Assembly (NCBI GenBank): GCA_934693135.1
Contig: CAKUVA010000005.1
Location: 28,601 to 92,600 of the forward strand
DNA from: an uncultured Bacteroidales bacterium
Lineage (GTDB): Bacteria; Bacteroidota; Bacteroidia; Bacteroidales; UBA932
Length of the DNA stretch: 64,000 bases
Direction: 5' to 3'
Shown one piece after another: positions 1 to 9,049 of the stretch (its first letter is position 1; each line of letters begins with the position of its first letter). The notes beneath the pieces were generated by a model. It was not told the origin of the DNA and did not search any database. It saw nothing but the letters and a program-made list of their open reading frames with translations. A program made the translations under genes and the position numbers.

Positions 1-1
1 T

Positions 2-1888
2 GTCAACTGTGATTCCACGGAATTCGGAGGTGAAAAGCTTGGTACTCTGAGGCTGGCAAGTGTATGGGACGAAGAAAAACGCGCATTCAACTACATTTGC
101 AAGAACGACCTCGATGGAGTACAAAATCTGAATGCATACGGCAACTTCTCCCCAAGCACGAAGTATCTCGAAGGCCGTCTTAATCTTAATGGACTCAATG
201 TCGGTTACGGAATGCCTTTTCTCAACTCCATTTTCAGTACAATGTCAGGAAGCGTTTCCGGAGACATTGCCTTCATAGGTCAGATAAACGCTCTCGGAAT
301 AGCGAGCAAAGATTTGAGACTGAATAAAGTACGCATAAAAGTAGGTTTCACTAATGTCGAATATGTCGCTGATGGATCTGTTAGTCTGGACTCGAAAGGT
401 GTAAGATTTCTGAATGTTAATGTCAATGACAGATTCAATGAGAAAGGCTCAATAAGCGGAGGCATTACATGGGAGCACTTCAGAAACATGAGTTTCGATA
501 CCAATATTAAATTCAACAGAATGGAAGTCCTAAACACTGGAGAAACTGACAATCCAGTGTTCTATGGAACAGTCTTTGGAACCGGCTCATTAGATATCAC
601 AGGGCCATTGGAATCGCTAATGCTCACGGCTTCAGCAAGAACTGAGAAGAGCGGAACGCTTCATATTCCGCTTAATTCATCCTCATCCGCTAACGTTTCC
701 AATCTTCTAACTTTCAAAGAGCCACAACAAGAGATAAAAATAGATCCTTACGAAGAGATGCTGAAAAGACTGAAGTCTAAAGAGAAGAAGAATAGTAGTT
801 TCGGAGTCAAGTTGAGGATAAACGCTACACCTGACGTAACAGCAAGCATTGACATAGACCAAGCTACAGGAAATGTGCTTACTGGTAGAGGAAATGGGCA
901 AATAGACTTGGATGTTCGACCAAGTACAGGGACATTCAACATTAACGGATTCTACAATATATTAGGCGGGAACTATCATCTCGTCGCATTGGGAATCGCC
1001 AAAAGAGACTTTACAATACAAGAAGGGAGTTCAGTAAAATTCAATGGAGATATAATGGACAGTGACTTAGATATCAATGCATTATATAAGACCAAAGCTT
1101 CTATTGGGACATTGATTGCTGATACAACGTCTACTACGAGGAGAGTTGTAGAGTGTGGGATATCCATAACAGACCGGCTGAGCAATCCGAGACTTGCGTT
1201 CTCCATCAACGTCCCAGATTTGGATCCTACAACACAAGCCAGAGTTGAGAGTGCACTCAATTCGCAAGACAAGATTCAGAAACAGTTACTGGCGCTACTG
1301 CTAACGAATGGATTCTTGCCTGAAGAACAATCAGGGGTCACTAACAATTCGCCGCTTATGTATGTCAATGTTACCGAAATTATGGCTAACCAGCTAAACA
1401 ACATACTTCAGAAACTGAATATTCCTGTCGATTTAGGACTTGACTATCAGCAAAGCACGAGCGGCTCCAACATATTCGACGTAGCCTTATCCACAGCCCT
1501 TTTCAATAATAGGGTGCTCGTTAATGGCACAATAGGAAACAGGCAATACACATCCGGAGCGACAGGAAGCGAGGTTGTTGGAGATTTGGATATAGATGTA
1601 AAATTGGACAAGCCGGGAGCATTGAGACTAAACCTATTCTCGCACTCGGCCGACCAATATACGAACTATCTCGACAATACCCAACGTAACGGCATCGGTC
1701 TCACTTACCAGAAAGAGTTCGACAATTTCATGGACTTCATCAGAAACTTGTTCAGAAGCCGAAAAAAGAAACGCGAGGTAGACAACATCCGGAAACAAGA
1801 CGCATTGAACCAGAAAAAAATAACAATACATATAGAACCGTGTGACGAGCAAAAGTCCCGGAGAGGAAAGAAAAGAAAAGATGAATAA
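2..1888 (+). CDS. tamB: TamB-like translocation/assembly module protein, 3' part
   Basis: The gene is open from the first bases of the window, so its 5' end lies outside; about 628 residues are visible. The visible part is rich in beta-strand repeats with alternating polar and hydrophobic residues and ends with a basic tail. It matches the C-terminal TamB/DUF490 domain, including the GTGSLDITGP and GNYHLVALGI-type strands and a LLALLLTNGFL segment before the last strands. In this family a long periplasmic beta-helix spans the envelope and works with an Omp85 protein to insert outer-membrane proteins or move lipid. The stop codon overlaps the next gene by 8 bases, so the two are probably translated together. 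Family assignment is from sequence pattern; function in this organism is inferred. Confidence 0.85.
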   Translation, partial: VNCDSTEFGGEKLGTLRLASVWDEEKRAFNYICKNDLDGVQNLNAYGNFSPSTKYLEGRLNLNGLNVGYGMPFLNSIFSTMSGSVSGDIAFIGQINALGIASKDLRLNKVRIKVGFTNVEYVADGSVSLDSKGVRFLNVNVNDRFNEKGSISGGITWEHFRNMSFDTNIKFNRMEVLNTGETDNPVFYGTVFGTGSLDITGPLESLMLTASARTEKSGTLHIPLNSSSSANVSNLLTFKEPQQEIKIDPYEEMLKRLKSKEKKNSSFGVKLRINATPDVTASIDIDQATGNVLTGRGNGQIDLDVRPSTGTFNINGFYNILGGNYHLVALGIAKRDFTIQEGSSVKFNGDIMDSDLDINALYKTKASIGTLIADTTSTTRRVVECGISITDRLSNPRLAFSINVPDLDPTTQARVESALNSQDKIQKQLLALLLTNGFLPEEQSGVTNNSPLMYVNVTEIMANQLNNILQKLNIPVDLGLDYQQSTSGSNIFDVALSTALFNNRVLVNGTIGNRQYTSGATGSEVVGDLDIDVKLDKPGALRLNLFSHSADQYTNYLDNTQRNGIGLTYQKEFDNFMDFIRNLFRSRKKKREVDNIRKQDALNQKKITIHIEPCDEQKSRRGKKRKDE

Positions 1889-2612
1889 TAAAGGAAGATT
1901 ATTTCTGATACCGTCTCCGCTTGGAGACAATGATCCAAAGGAAGTTATACCAGAAGGAGTATTGTCAATATTACCGGTCATCAGCACATATGTGGTGGAA
2001 GCCACTCGCACTGCAAGAAGATACCTATCTTCAGCCGGACTTAAAGGTCATATACAGGATCTTGATTTTCATGAACTAAACGAGCATACAAAGCCGGAAG
2101 AAGTAGAAAACCTCCTGTCTCTTTTCGACAATGGGAATGATGTAGGTCTCATAACTGAAGCCGGACTTCCTGCCGTAGCCGATCCGGGTTCTCAACTGGT
2201 ACGTCTTTGTCATAGGAACGGCATCGAAGTAGTACCATGCTCAGGGCCCTCATCACTCATGTTGGCCTTGATGGCATCTGGATTGAACGGACAATCATTT
2301 GCATTCCTTGGCTACATTCCAGCAAAGACTGACGAGAGGAGACAAATGCTCAAAAACATTGAAAAGCATTCTGCTTCAGCCAAGCAGACGAAAATATTCA
2401 TAGAAACACCCTACAGGAATGATTCGCTTTTTGCTGACATTCTCTCGATATGCCAAGGCTCAACGGAACTGTGTATTGCCGCTGACATTACCATGCCTGA
2501 TGCATACATCATGACACATACTGTAGCAGAATGGAAACGTGAGCTTGCCAAGGCAGACGGAAAGCCTATCATAGGTAAACGCCCATGTGTATTCTTGATA
2601 CTCGCACGATAA
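1881..2612 (+). CDS. SAM-dependent methyltransferase, tetrapyrrole methylase/RsmI-like family
   Basis: The product is 243 aa. The fold signatures are those of the RsmI branch of tetrapyrrole methylases: FLIPSPLGDN at residues 8-17, the EAGLPAVADPGSQL glycine-rich stretch at 93-106, PCSGPSSLMLAL at 119-130 and an IETPYR motif at 174-179 where RsmI has ESPHR. RsmI 2'-O-methylates C1402 of 16S rRNA. This protein may be the divergent Bacteroidota paralogue rather than RsmI itself, so the substrate is uncertain. I chose the ATG at 1881, inside the end of tamB, over an upstream GTG at 1842, because the extra 13 residues are highly charged and precede the conserved start. The next gene begins directly after the stop (TAAATG). 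Confidence 0.75.
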   Translation: MNNKGRLFLIPSPLGDNDPKEVIPEGVLSILPVISTYVVEATRTARRYLSSAGLKGHIQDLDFHELNEHTKPEEVENLLSLFDNGNDVGLITEAGLPAVADPGSQLVRLCHRNGIEVVPCSGPSSLMLALMASGLNGQSFAFLGYIPAKTDERRQMLKNIEKHSASAKQTKIFIETPYRNDSLFADILSICQGSTELCIAADITMPDAYIMTHTVAEWKRELAKADGKPIIGKRPCVFLILAR

Positions 2613-3896
2613 ATGAACATCGACATGACAAAGAAAGCAGCATATATAACTCTCGGATGTAAGCTAAATTACGCTGAAACATCTACATACGAACGCGGTT
2701 TCATGAACGCCGGATACGAATCTGTACCTTGGACTGAAGTTGCCGACCTGTATATCATAAACACATGCTCAGTCACGGAGCATGCGGACAGGAAATCAAG
2801 GAACATTATCAGGAAACTGCATCGTACATCTCCGAGCGCCACTATTGTTGTTACAGGGTGCTATGCCCAACTAAAGCGTACAGAAGTGGAGGCAATTGAT
2901 GGAGTGAGTCTCGTTTTCGGAGCAGACGACAAAAGTTCGCTTGTAAGCGGGACTCTCGATTTCATCGACGGACGCTTTAAGATGACTCAAGATAATGCTG
3001 ACATTCTCAGAAAGAGCTCCGAGCTTGAGACATTTGCAGCATATTCAAGCGGAGAAGAGCGCACTCGCTCGTTTCTAAAGGTGCAGGACGGATGTGACAA
3101 TTTCTGTGCATACTGCACCGTTCCTTTCGCAAGAGGTCGAAGCAGAAGCATTTCTATTGAAACTGCCGTAGCGGAAGCCAAAAAGATAGCAGATGCAGGA
3201 GTTAAGGAAATTGTACTAACAGGAGTCAATACGGGTGATTTTGGAAGGAAATCAGGAGAAAGTTTCTTGGATCTTCTAAAAGCTCTCAATGATGTGAAAG
3301 GCATAGAAAGATACCGCATATCTTCCATTGAGCCTAACTTGCTGACTGATGATATCGTGGACTGGATCGCATCTGGAACGAAGTTTCTCCCTCATTTTCA
3401 CATACCGCTTCAGAGTGGCAGCGATACCATTCTCAAAGATGTCGGAAGAAAATATACTACAGAGTTTTTCGCATCAAAGATTGACTACATACGCAAGAGA
3501 ATGGGCACGAATGTTTTCTTCGGGATAGACGTCATTGCCGGACTTCCAGGAGAAACAGACGAACTGTTTATGGAAACGTATAATTTTCTTAAAGACAGAA
3601 TAAAACCAGCATTCATACATATATTTCCATACTCAAAAAGACCAGGAACAAGGTCCTCTGTGAGAAAGGACCAGGTACAGGACTGCGTGAAAACAAAACG
3701 TGTAGAAATGCTCGAAGGACTATGCAAGATGTTGAATGAGGAGTTCATAGAATCGCAGAAAGGATCTCGAGAAAAGGTATTGTTCGAAGAAACGAACAAC
3801 AACGGCATTATGTGCGGATATACAGGAAATTATATCAAAGTGGAAAGACCTTGGGATCCTGATTTGGCAGGGAAAATTGTTGAAGTTACCATATAG
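2613..3896 (+). CDS. mtaB: tRNA ms2t6A37 methylthiotransferase MtaB
   Basis: The product is 427 aa (or 423 if the ATG at 2625 is used). It is a radical-SAM methylthiotransferase that adds the 2-methylthio group to t6A37 in tRNAs reading ANN codons. The UPF0004 domain holds three cysteines (C16 in TLGCKLN, C52 in NTCSV, C83 in TGCYAQ) that bind one Fe-S cluster. The radical-SAM cluster motif CxxxCxxC is C161, C165, C168 in GCDNFCAYC. A short TRAM-like tail follows. The LGCKLN and TGCYAQ forms favour MtaB over MiaB or RimO. Its start abuts the stop of the methyltransferase gene, so both sit in one transcript with tamB. Confidence 0.9.
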   Translation: MNIDMTKKAAYITLGCKLNYAETSTYERGFMNAGYESVPWTEVADLYIINTCSVTEHADRKSRNIIRKLHRTSPSATIVVTGCYAQLKRTEVEAIDGVSLVFGADDKSSLVSGTLDFIDGRFKMTQDNADILRKSSELETFAAYSSGEERTRSFLKVQDGCDNFCAYCTVPFARGRSRSISIETAVAEAKKIADAGVKEIVLTGVNTGDFGRKSGESFLDLLKALNDVKGIERYRISSIEPNLLTDDIVDWIASGTKFLPHFHIPLQSGSDTILKDVGRKYTTEFFASKIDYIRKRMGTNVFFGIDVIAGLPGETDELFMETYNFLKDRIKPAFIHIFPYSKRPGTRSSVRKDQVQDCVKTKRVEMLEGLCKMLNEEFIESQKGSREKVLFEETNNNGIMCGYTGNYIKVERPWDPDLAGKIVEVTI

Positions 3897-3907
3897 AGAT
3901 TGGCAAA

Positions 3908-4852
3908 ATGAAGACACGTCTAACTTTTCTTGGAACAGGCACATCGCAAGGTGTACCTATTATAGGATGCAAATGTCCAGTATGCACTAGCATTGACCCA
4001 CACGACAAGAGGTTCAGATCTGCAGCCCTCGTGGAGTATGGCGGATTGACAATTCTTATAGACGCGGGGCCAGATTTCAGAATGCAAATGTTGAGGCAAG
4101 ATATAAGTCATCTGGATGCTATACTACTGACTCACAGCCATAGGGACCATACTGGAGGACTTGATGATGTAAGATCATTGAACTATATTGACCAAAGGGC
4201 AGCTGAAATTTATTGTGAGCCTATGGTATTAGCTTCATTAAAGGAAGGATATGACTATGTTTTTGCCGAGAAAAAATATCCTGGAGCTCCAGAATGGCAT
4301 ATTCATATCATCAATGACAAGCCTTTCTTCGTAGAACCGAGTAATGATGACAAAAAGCTAATATGGGTTCATGACCAAGGATATTGCTACCAAAATGCTG
4401 ATGGCTCGCTCTCTCCTACTGATGATAGGAAAATAGATAATGCCGAACCTGCTGATGATCCGACATTTAAAGGAGGCATGATTTCTTCCAACAGACACGG
4501 TGTCGAGGTGATTCCAATAAGAGGAATGCATGACAAAATGCCTGTCCTTGGATTCCGTTTCGGCAATATAGCTTATATAACAGACATGAGCCTACTGCCA
4601 GAGGGTGAACTGGAAAAGTTACATGGATTGGAGCATGTAACGTTGAACACAGTCGGATACAAACCCCATCATTCTCATTTTTCTCTATATCAAGCTATTG
4701 ATGTGGCGCATCAAATCGGAGCAAAGCATACTTGGCTAACTCACTTATCGCACACATTTCCTTCTTACATGAGTTTCTGTAACCAGTTGCGAGAGCTATC
4801 TCCCGATTTGGATATTCAGCCGGCATTTGACGGGCTTGTTATCGAAGATTAA
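3908..4852 (+). CDS. MBL-fold metallo-hydrolase, PhnP-like
   Basis: The product is 314 aa. It is a metallo-beta-lactamase-fold hydrolase with FLGTGTSQGVP at residues 8-18, a GCKCPVC cysteine cluster (C21, C23, C26) like the structural zinc site of PhnP, the metal-binding HSHRDH motif at 76-81, and a final THLSH histidine. PhnP is a phosphoribosyl cyclic phosphodiesterase, but no other phn gene is near, so the substrate here is unknown. An insert of roughly 40 residues around 150-195 is longer than in typical PhnP. The gene follows mtaB by 11 bp and converges on fluC with only 3 bases between the two stops. Confidence 0.8.
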   Translation: MKTRLTFLGTGTSQGVPIIGCKCPVCTSIDPHDKRFRSAALVEYGGLTILIDAGPDFRMQMLRQDISHLDAILLTHSHRDHTGGLDDVRSLNYIDQRAAEIYCEPMVLASLKEGYDYVFAEKKYPGAPEWHIHIINDKPFFVEPSNDDKKLIWVHDQGYCYQNADGSLSPTDDRKIDNAEPADDPTFKGGMISSNRHGVEVIPIRGMHDKMPVLGFRFGNIAYITDMSLLPEGELEKLHGLEHVTLNTVGYKPHHSHFSLYQAIDVAHQIGAKHTWLTHLSHTFPSYMSFCNQLRELSPDLDIQPAFDGLVIED

Positions 4853-4855
4853 CAT

Positions 4856-5227
4856 TCAGCACCTGCCGGCAAGCCAGTATCCGAAGAATACAGAACAAAG
4901 ACCTAATATAATGCTTCCAGTCACATAAACGGCAAACATAAGCCAATTACCGGTCTGTAGCATTGACAAACTTTCATTGGCAAACGTTGAAAATGTGGTA
5001 AAGCCTCCGCATAGACCTGTAGTCAGAAGTAGACAACATGTGCCTGCTGTGGATGAAGTTCTGTAGAAAAGCCCATACAAAAGACCTATCAGCAAGCATC
5101 CTAATACATTGACAATAAACGTATGAATCGGAAAGCCAGCTACAGGACGAACAATAAGTGACACAACATAACGCAACACTCCACCAGCAAAGCTGCCGAT
5201 TCCTACGAGAAATATTGATTTCAACAT
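4856..5227 (-). CDS. fluC: Fluoride channel FluC/CrcB
   Basis: The product is 123 aa with four hydrophobic segments, the normal size of a Fluc subunit. Family hallmarks are GGVLRY at residues 15-20, the pore asparagine N40 in FIVN, and the GGFTTFSTF break at 74-82 that builds the central Na+ site and phenylalanine track. Fluc exports fluoride as an antiparallel dual-topology dimer in the inner membrane; a single gene, as here, implies a homodimer. It lies 27 bp downstream of ffh on the same strand. I saw no fluoride riboswitch ahead of it, so it is probably expressed with lysA-ffh. Confidence 0.92.
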   Translation of the reverse strand: MLKSIFLVGIGSFAGGVLRYVVSLIVRPVAGFPIHTFIVNVLGCLLIGLLYGLFYRTSSTAGTCCLLLTTGLCGGFTTFSTFANESLSMLQTGNWLMFAVYVTGSIILGLCSVFFGYWLAGRC

Positions 5228-5254
5228 ACCTTATGGAACTGCGACACAAAACCT

Positions 5255-6571
5255 CTATCTTCTGCGAAGCTTGGCTGCAAGAGAGCCGTCCATCGCACCT
5301 TTCATCAACTTGCGCGTACCTTCAAATTGCTTTAGCAGACGATTCACCTCAGGAATGGATGTGCCGCTTCCATCTGCAATACGCTTACGACGACTTCCGT
5401 TGATAGCCTCAGGATGCTCGCGTTCATATGGAGTCATTGCCAAAATAATGGCCTCAACACCCTTGAATGCACTATTGTCAACATCAATATCCTTGATAGC
5501 TTTTCCAACGCCAGGAATCATGGATGCAAGATCCTTGATATTACCCATCTTCTTAATCTGCTGGATCTGGTTATAGAAATCCATAAGCGAGAACTGGTTT
5601 TTGGCCAACTTTTTCTTAAGTTCACGAGCCTGCTTCTCGTCATATTGTTCTTGAGCCTTTTCCACAAGAGAAACGACATCACCCATACCAAGAATTCTAT
5701 CTGCAATACGAGACGGATGGAATACATCGAGAGCATCTATCTTCTCTCCAGATGATATGAACTTGATAGGTTTGCCAACAACGGCCTTGATAGAAAGCGC
5801 AGCTCCTCCACGGGTATCGCCATCCATTTTCGTCAGTACAACGCCATCGAAATCAAGCACATCATTGAAGGCCTTGGCTGTCTCAACGGCATCTTGACCA
5901 GTCATTGCATCGACAACAAAAAGAATTTCCGTAGGATTAACAGCTTTCTTTATGTCAGCTATCTCATCCATCATTTCTTGATCCACAGCAAGGCGTCCAG
6001 CGGTATCAATGATGACAACAGAAATACCTTCAGCCTTAGCCTTGGCAACAGCATCCTTTGCAATCTTTACAGGATCCATGACTCCGTCTTCCGTAAATAC
6101 TGGAACACCGGCCTGTTCTCCCATAACTTTCAATTGATCAATGGCAGCAGGGCGATATACGTCACAGGCTGCAAGAAGTACTTTCATTCCCTTCTTAGAC
6201 TTGCATAGATTGGCAAGTTTGGATGTAAATGTGGTTTTACCAGAACCTTGAAGACCAGATATAAGGACTATGCCTGGGTTTCCTTTAACATTTATATCAG
6301 TCGCACCGCTTCCCATGAAATCAGCAAGCTCGTCATGGACAATCTTGACCATCATCTGCTGTGGCTTCACAGCCGTGAGCACATTCTGCCCCATGGCCTT
6401 GTCTTTAACCCTATCACAAAACTCTTTGGCGACTTTATAGCTCACATCGGCATCAAGGAGTGCCTTGCGGATATCCTTGACTGTCTCTGCAACGTTGATT
6501 TCAGTTATTTTTCCCTCTCCTTTGAGGATCTTGAAGGATCTTTCGAGCCTTTCGGACAGATTTTCAAACAT
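5255..6571 (-). CDS. ffh: Signal recognition particle protein Ffh
   Basis: The product is 438 aa, the normal length. It is the SRP54 GTPase that binds 4.5S RNA and signal sequences and delivers ribosomes to FtsY. The N domain is followed by the G domain with P-loop GLQGSGKTT (106-114), DTAGR (189-193) and TKMDGD (247-252). The M domain begins near 295 and carries the RNA-binding GSRRKRIADGSG element; its methionine-rich tail is short. The start is only 7 bp after the lysA stop, so lysA and ffh are likely co-transcribed. No SRP RNA gene was recognised in the window. Confidence 0.97.
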   Translation of the reverse strand: MFENLSERLERSFKILKGEGKITEINVAETVKDIRKALLDADVSYKVAKEFCDRVKDKAMGQNVLTAVKPQQMMVKIVHDELADFMGSGATDINVKGNPGIVLISGLQGSGKTTFTSKLANLCKSKKGMKVLLAACDVYRPAAIDQLKVMGEQAGVPVFTEDGVMDPVKIAKDAVAKAKAEGISVVIIDTAGRLAVDQEMMDEIADIKKAVNPTEILFVVDAMTGQDAVETAKAFNDVLDFDGVVLTKMDGDTRGGAALSIKAVVGKPIKFISSGEKIDALDVFHPSRIADRILGMGDVVSLVEKAQEQYDEKQARELKKKLAKNQFSLMDFYNQIQQIKKMGNIKDLASMIPGVGKAIKDIDVDNSAFKGVEAIILAMTPYEREHPEAINGSRRKRIADGSGTSIPEVNRLLKQFEGTRKLMKGAMDGSLAAKLRRR

Positions 6572-6578
6572 ATTTTAT

Positions 6579-7835
6579 TTATTTAAATATCGGTGAATTA
6601 ACTATTGTTAGGTCATCAGAAAATACCGCCGGAGCAATATTTCTGAGATTATAACGACTACTCATGACGCTTCCATAAGCACCGGCACTACGTATTGCCA
6701 TGACATCTCCTCGAAAACTTTCAGGTAATTCTCTGTCTGTTCCCCATACATCGCTTGATTCGCAAACAGGGCCAGTAAGATCGTATAATTTTTCCCCTCC
6801 GGTTCCACATGATGGAAAATGGGTGCCTACGGACTTTCCATCAGCGTATGGCTGAGTGGTTGCGCGGAGATAAGCTGCGGTGAGATTCTCGATTTTGTGA
6901 TAGGCACCATAGAGAGCTGGGCGGATAAGATCATTCATACCGGCATCAAGAATAAGAAACGACTTGCGTTCTCCATGCTTAACGAACAAAACACGAGAAA
7001 TCAAAGAACCACACTGCGCCACCATCGACCTGCCCGGTTCTATACTGACAGTCTGGTCATGTCGACGTACAAGTTCAGAATCAATCGTTGAGAACCACTT
7101 GGCGAAATCCGGTATCAGAGCTTCGTCAGGACATGTATAATCGACACCGAGCCCCCCTCCAAGATCTATGTCATGCACTATAAGACCACGTTCCTCAAAA
7201 TATCTTACAATCTCGGATGCACGTCTGCATTCTTCACCATACACAGCCTCCACATCAGTTATCTGAGAGCCTATATGAAAATGAAGCCCCTTAAAACACA
7301 ATGACTTACTATTCTTAATAAGCTCGATTGCGCTATCGAATTCATGTCTCGATATACCGAACTTATTCTCGTCAAGTCCTGTCGTAATGAACTTATGAGT
7401 GTGTGCATCAACATTAGGATTTATACGCACAGAAACATTGGCTCGAACTCCTTTTGCAGAAGCAAGGGCATCTATCACTTCCATCTCCATCAGTGATTCG
7501 ACATTGAAAGTGCCAATTCCAAGTTCCAACGCACGGGAAATTTCGTAATCAGTCTTCCCCACTCCAGCAAACACTATAGATTCCGGCTTAAAATCATGTT
7601 CCGATGCATACTCTACTTCGTTGCCGCTCACGCAATCGGCCCCGATACCTTTCGAACTGATATATTGCAAAATACGAGGTTCGACATTGGCTTTCAAAGC
7701 ATAATGAACTCCTATGCCGTACCTACGAGACAATGCCGCCACTTCATCCACAGTTCTGCGAAGAAGGTCAATGTCATAGTACCAAAAAGGTGTCGGCAGT
7801 TCTTCTATTTTGGAGAATTCCTTGAACTTGAGCAT
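6579..7835 (-). CDS. lysA: Diaminopimelate decarboxylase
   Basis: The product is 418 aa from the ATG at 7835. It decarboxylates meso-diaminopimelate to lysine using PLP. Visible sites are the PLP lysine K48 in YALKAN, HFHIGSQI (185-192), the phosphate-binding GGGLG (226-230), EPGRS (266-270) and the substrate-site cysteine in GPVCESSD. The reading frame stays open up to a TTG at 7877, but a TAnnTTTG box lies between that codon and the ATG, and residues before the ATG show no conservation that I recognise, so the ATG is preferred. It leads a probable lysA-ffh-fluC operon. Confidence 0.93.
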   Translation of the reverse strand: MLKFKEFSKIEELPTPFWYYDIDLLRRTVDEVAALSRRYGIGVHYALKANVEPRILQYISSKGIGADCVSGNEVEYASEHDFKPESIVFAGVGKTDYEISRALELGIGTFNVESLMEMEVIDALASAKGVRANVSVRINPNVDAHTHKFITTGLDENKFGISRHEFDSAIELIKNSKSLCFKGLHFHIGSQITDVEAVYGEECRRASEIVRYFEERGLIVHDIDLGGGLGVDYTCPDEALIPDFAKWFSTIDSELVRRHDQTVSIEPGRSMVAQCGSLISRVLFVKHGERKSFLILDAGMNDLIRPALYGAYHKIENLTAAYLRATTQPYADGKSVGTHFPSCGTGGEKLYDLTGPVCESSDVWGTDRELPESFRGDVMAIRSAGAYGSVMSSRYNLRNIAPAVFSDDLTIVNSPIFK

Positions 7836-7864
7836 AAAATATTCAATAAAAGCCAAACAGATTG

Positions 7865-7898
7865 CAAAATTACGCAAAAAAACCTAACTTCGCACAAA
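7865..7898 (-). promoter_or_regulatory. Predicted promoter of lysA-ffh
   Basis: On the minus strand TAATTTTG (7865-7872) fits the Bacteroidota -7 box TAnnTTTG, 30 bp upstream of the lysA ATG. A TTTG at 7895-7898 could be the -33 element, but the 22 bp gap is longer than the 19-20 bp seen elsewhere in this window. Confidence 0.4.
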
Positions 7899-7964
7899 AT
7901 TTCAGCCGGAGAAAAATCAATTTCTCCTGCCTGACATTAAATAACTGTAAATTAAAGATTGGAA

Positions 7965-8939
7965 ATGGAAAAAGGACCAATTTCAAATTTCATCACCCAC
8001 AACTACCGTCACTTCAACTCGGCTTGCCTTGTTGATGCTGCGAAGGCTTATGAAGAGCTCCTCGCAAAAGGTGGCAAGATGATGTTGGCCATGGCCGGCG
8101 CCATGAGTACAGCCGAGCTCGGACTCTCACTTGCTGAGATGATCCGTCAAGACAAGTTCTCCATCGTATGCTGCTCAGCAAACAACCTGGAGGAGGATAT
8201 CATGAACCTCGTAGCACACTCTCACTATTACAGAGTCCCTGGCTACAGAAACCTCACCGCTCAGCAGGAGCAGGAGCTTCTTGACAACCACTACAACCGT
8301 GTTACAGATACATGTATCCCAGAGGAAGAGGCTTTCCGTCGTCTCGAGGGCGCTCTTGTTGACGTTTGGAACAAGGCAAAGGCAGAAGGAAAGAGATACC
8401 TCCCTTACGAGTATATCTATCAGATTCTCAGAAGTGGAGTTCTTGAGAAATATTATGAGATCGACCCTAAAGACAGTTGGGTTCTCGCAGCATGCGAAAA
8501 GAACATTCCTATCATCTGCCCAGCATGGGAGGATTGTACTACAGGAAACATTTTCGCAGCACACTGCATCAAAGGAGACTTCACACCAGATCTCGTAAAG
8601 AACGGAATCGAGACAATGCTATTCCTTGTTGACTGGTACAAGAAGAATGCTACTGGAGCAGGTGTAGGTTTCTTCCAGATTGGTGGAGGTACAGCAGGTG
8701 ATTTCCCTATCTGCGTCGTTCCTATGATGGAGCAGGATCTCGGTTGGCATGGAACACCACTTTGGTCATACTTCTGCCAGATTTCCGATAGTACAACATC
8801 TTATGGTTCATATTCAGGAGCAGTTCCTAACGAGAAAATCACATGGGGCAAGCTCGCGCCTGAGACTCCTAAATTCATCGTGGAGTCAGATGCAACTATC
8901 GTTGCTCCTCTTATTTTCGCATACGTTCTCGGCTGGTAG
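7965..8939 (+). CDS. Deoxyhypusine-synthase-like protein
   Basis: The product is 324 aa from the ATG at 7965; a TTG two codons earlier is less likely. The fold is that of deoxyhypusine synthase: an NAD-binding Rossmann-like core, IICPAWEDCTTGN near 183-195, a GGG turn at 240-242 and ITWGKL near 292-297, matching the VSWGKI motif of true DHS. True DHS transfers an aminobutyl group from spermidine to eIF5A through a lysine a few residues after the GGG turn. Here GGG is followed by TAGDFPI, so that lysine is absent. Bacteria lack eIF5A, so the substrate must differ; some relatives act in polyamine metabolism, but I cannot assign a reaction. A strong terminator follows. Confidence 0.8.
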   Translation: MEKGPISNFITHNYRHFNSACLVDAAKAYEELLAKGGKMMLAMAGAMSTAELGLSLAEMIRQDKFSIVCCSANNLEEDIMNLVAHSHYYRVPGYRNLTAQQEQELLDNHYNRVTDTCIPEEEAFRRLEGALVDVWNKAKAEGKRYLPYEYIYQILRSGVLEKYYEIDPKDSWVLAACEKNIPIICPAWEDCTTGNIFAAHCIKGDFTPDLVKNGIETMLFLVDWYKKNATGAGVGFFQIGGGTAGDFPICVVPMMEQDLGWHGTPLWSYFCQISDSTTSYGSYSGAVPNEKITWGKLAPETPKFIVESDATIVAPLIFAYVLGW

Positions 8940-8965
8940 TCTTTCGCTTCAGCCACTGGAATATG

Positions 8966-8999
8966 GGATGTCCAGAGTATTTCCGGACATCCTTTTTTT
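8966..8999 (+). terminator. Rho-independent terminator after the DHS-like gene
   Basis: An 8-bp perfect stem (8966-8973 GGATGTCC with 8985-8992 GGACATCC), an 11-nt loop and seven T residues, 26 bp after the stop codon. Confidence 0.9.
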
Positions 9000-9049
9000 G
9001 AGAAAGCTATTTAAATTGTTTTATATTCACCACATACCACACCTGAAAC

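Noticed and set aside
1842..1880. GTG start for the methyltransferase
   Set aside because: It would add 13 charged residues before the conserved start and overlap tamB further; the ATG at 1881 fits better.
5228..5254. Fluoride riboswitch ahead of fluC
   Set aside because: Only 27 bp separate ffh and fluC, too short for the riboswitch, and no such fold was seen inside ffh.
7836..7877. N-terminal extension of LysA from a TTG codon
   Set aside because: The predicted -7 box lies inside it and the family starts at the ATG at 7835.
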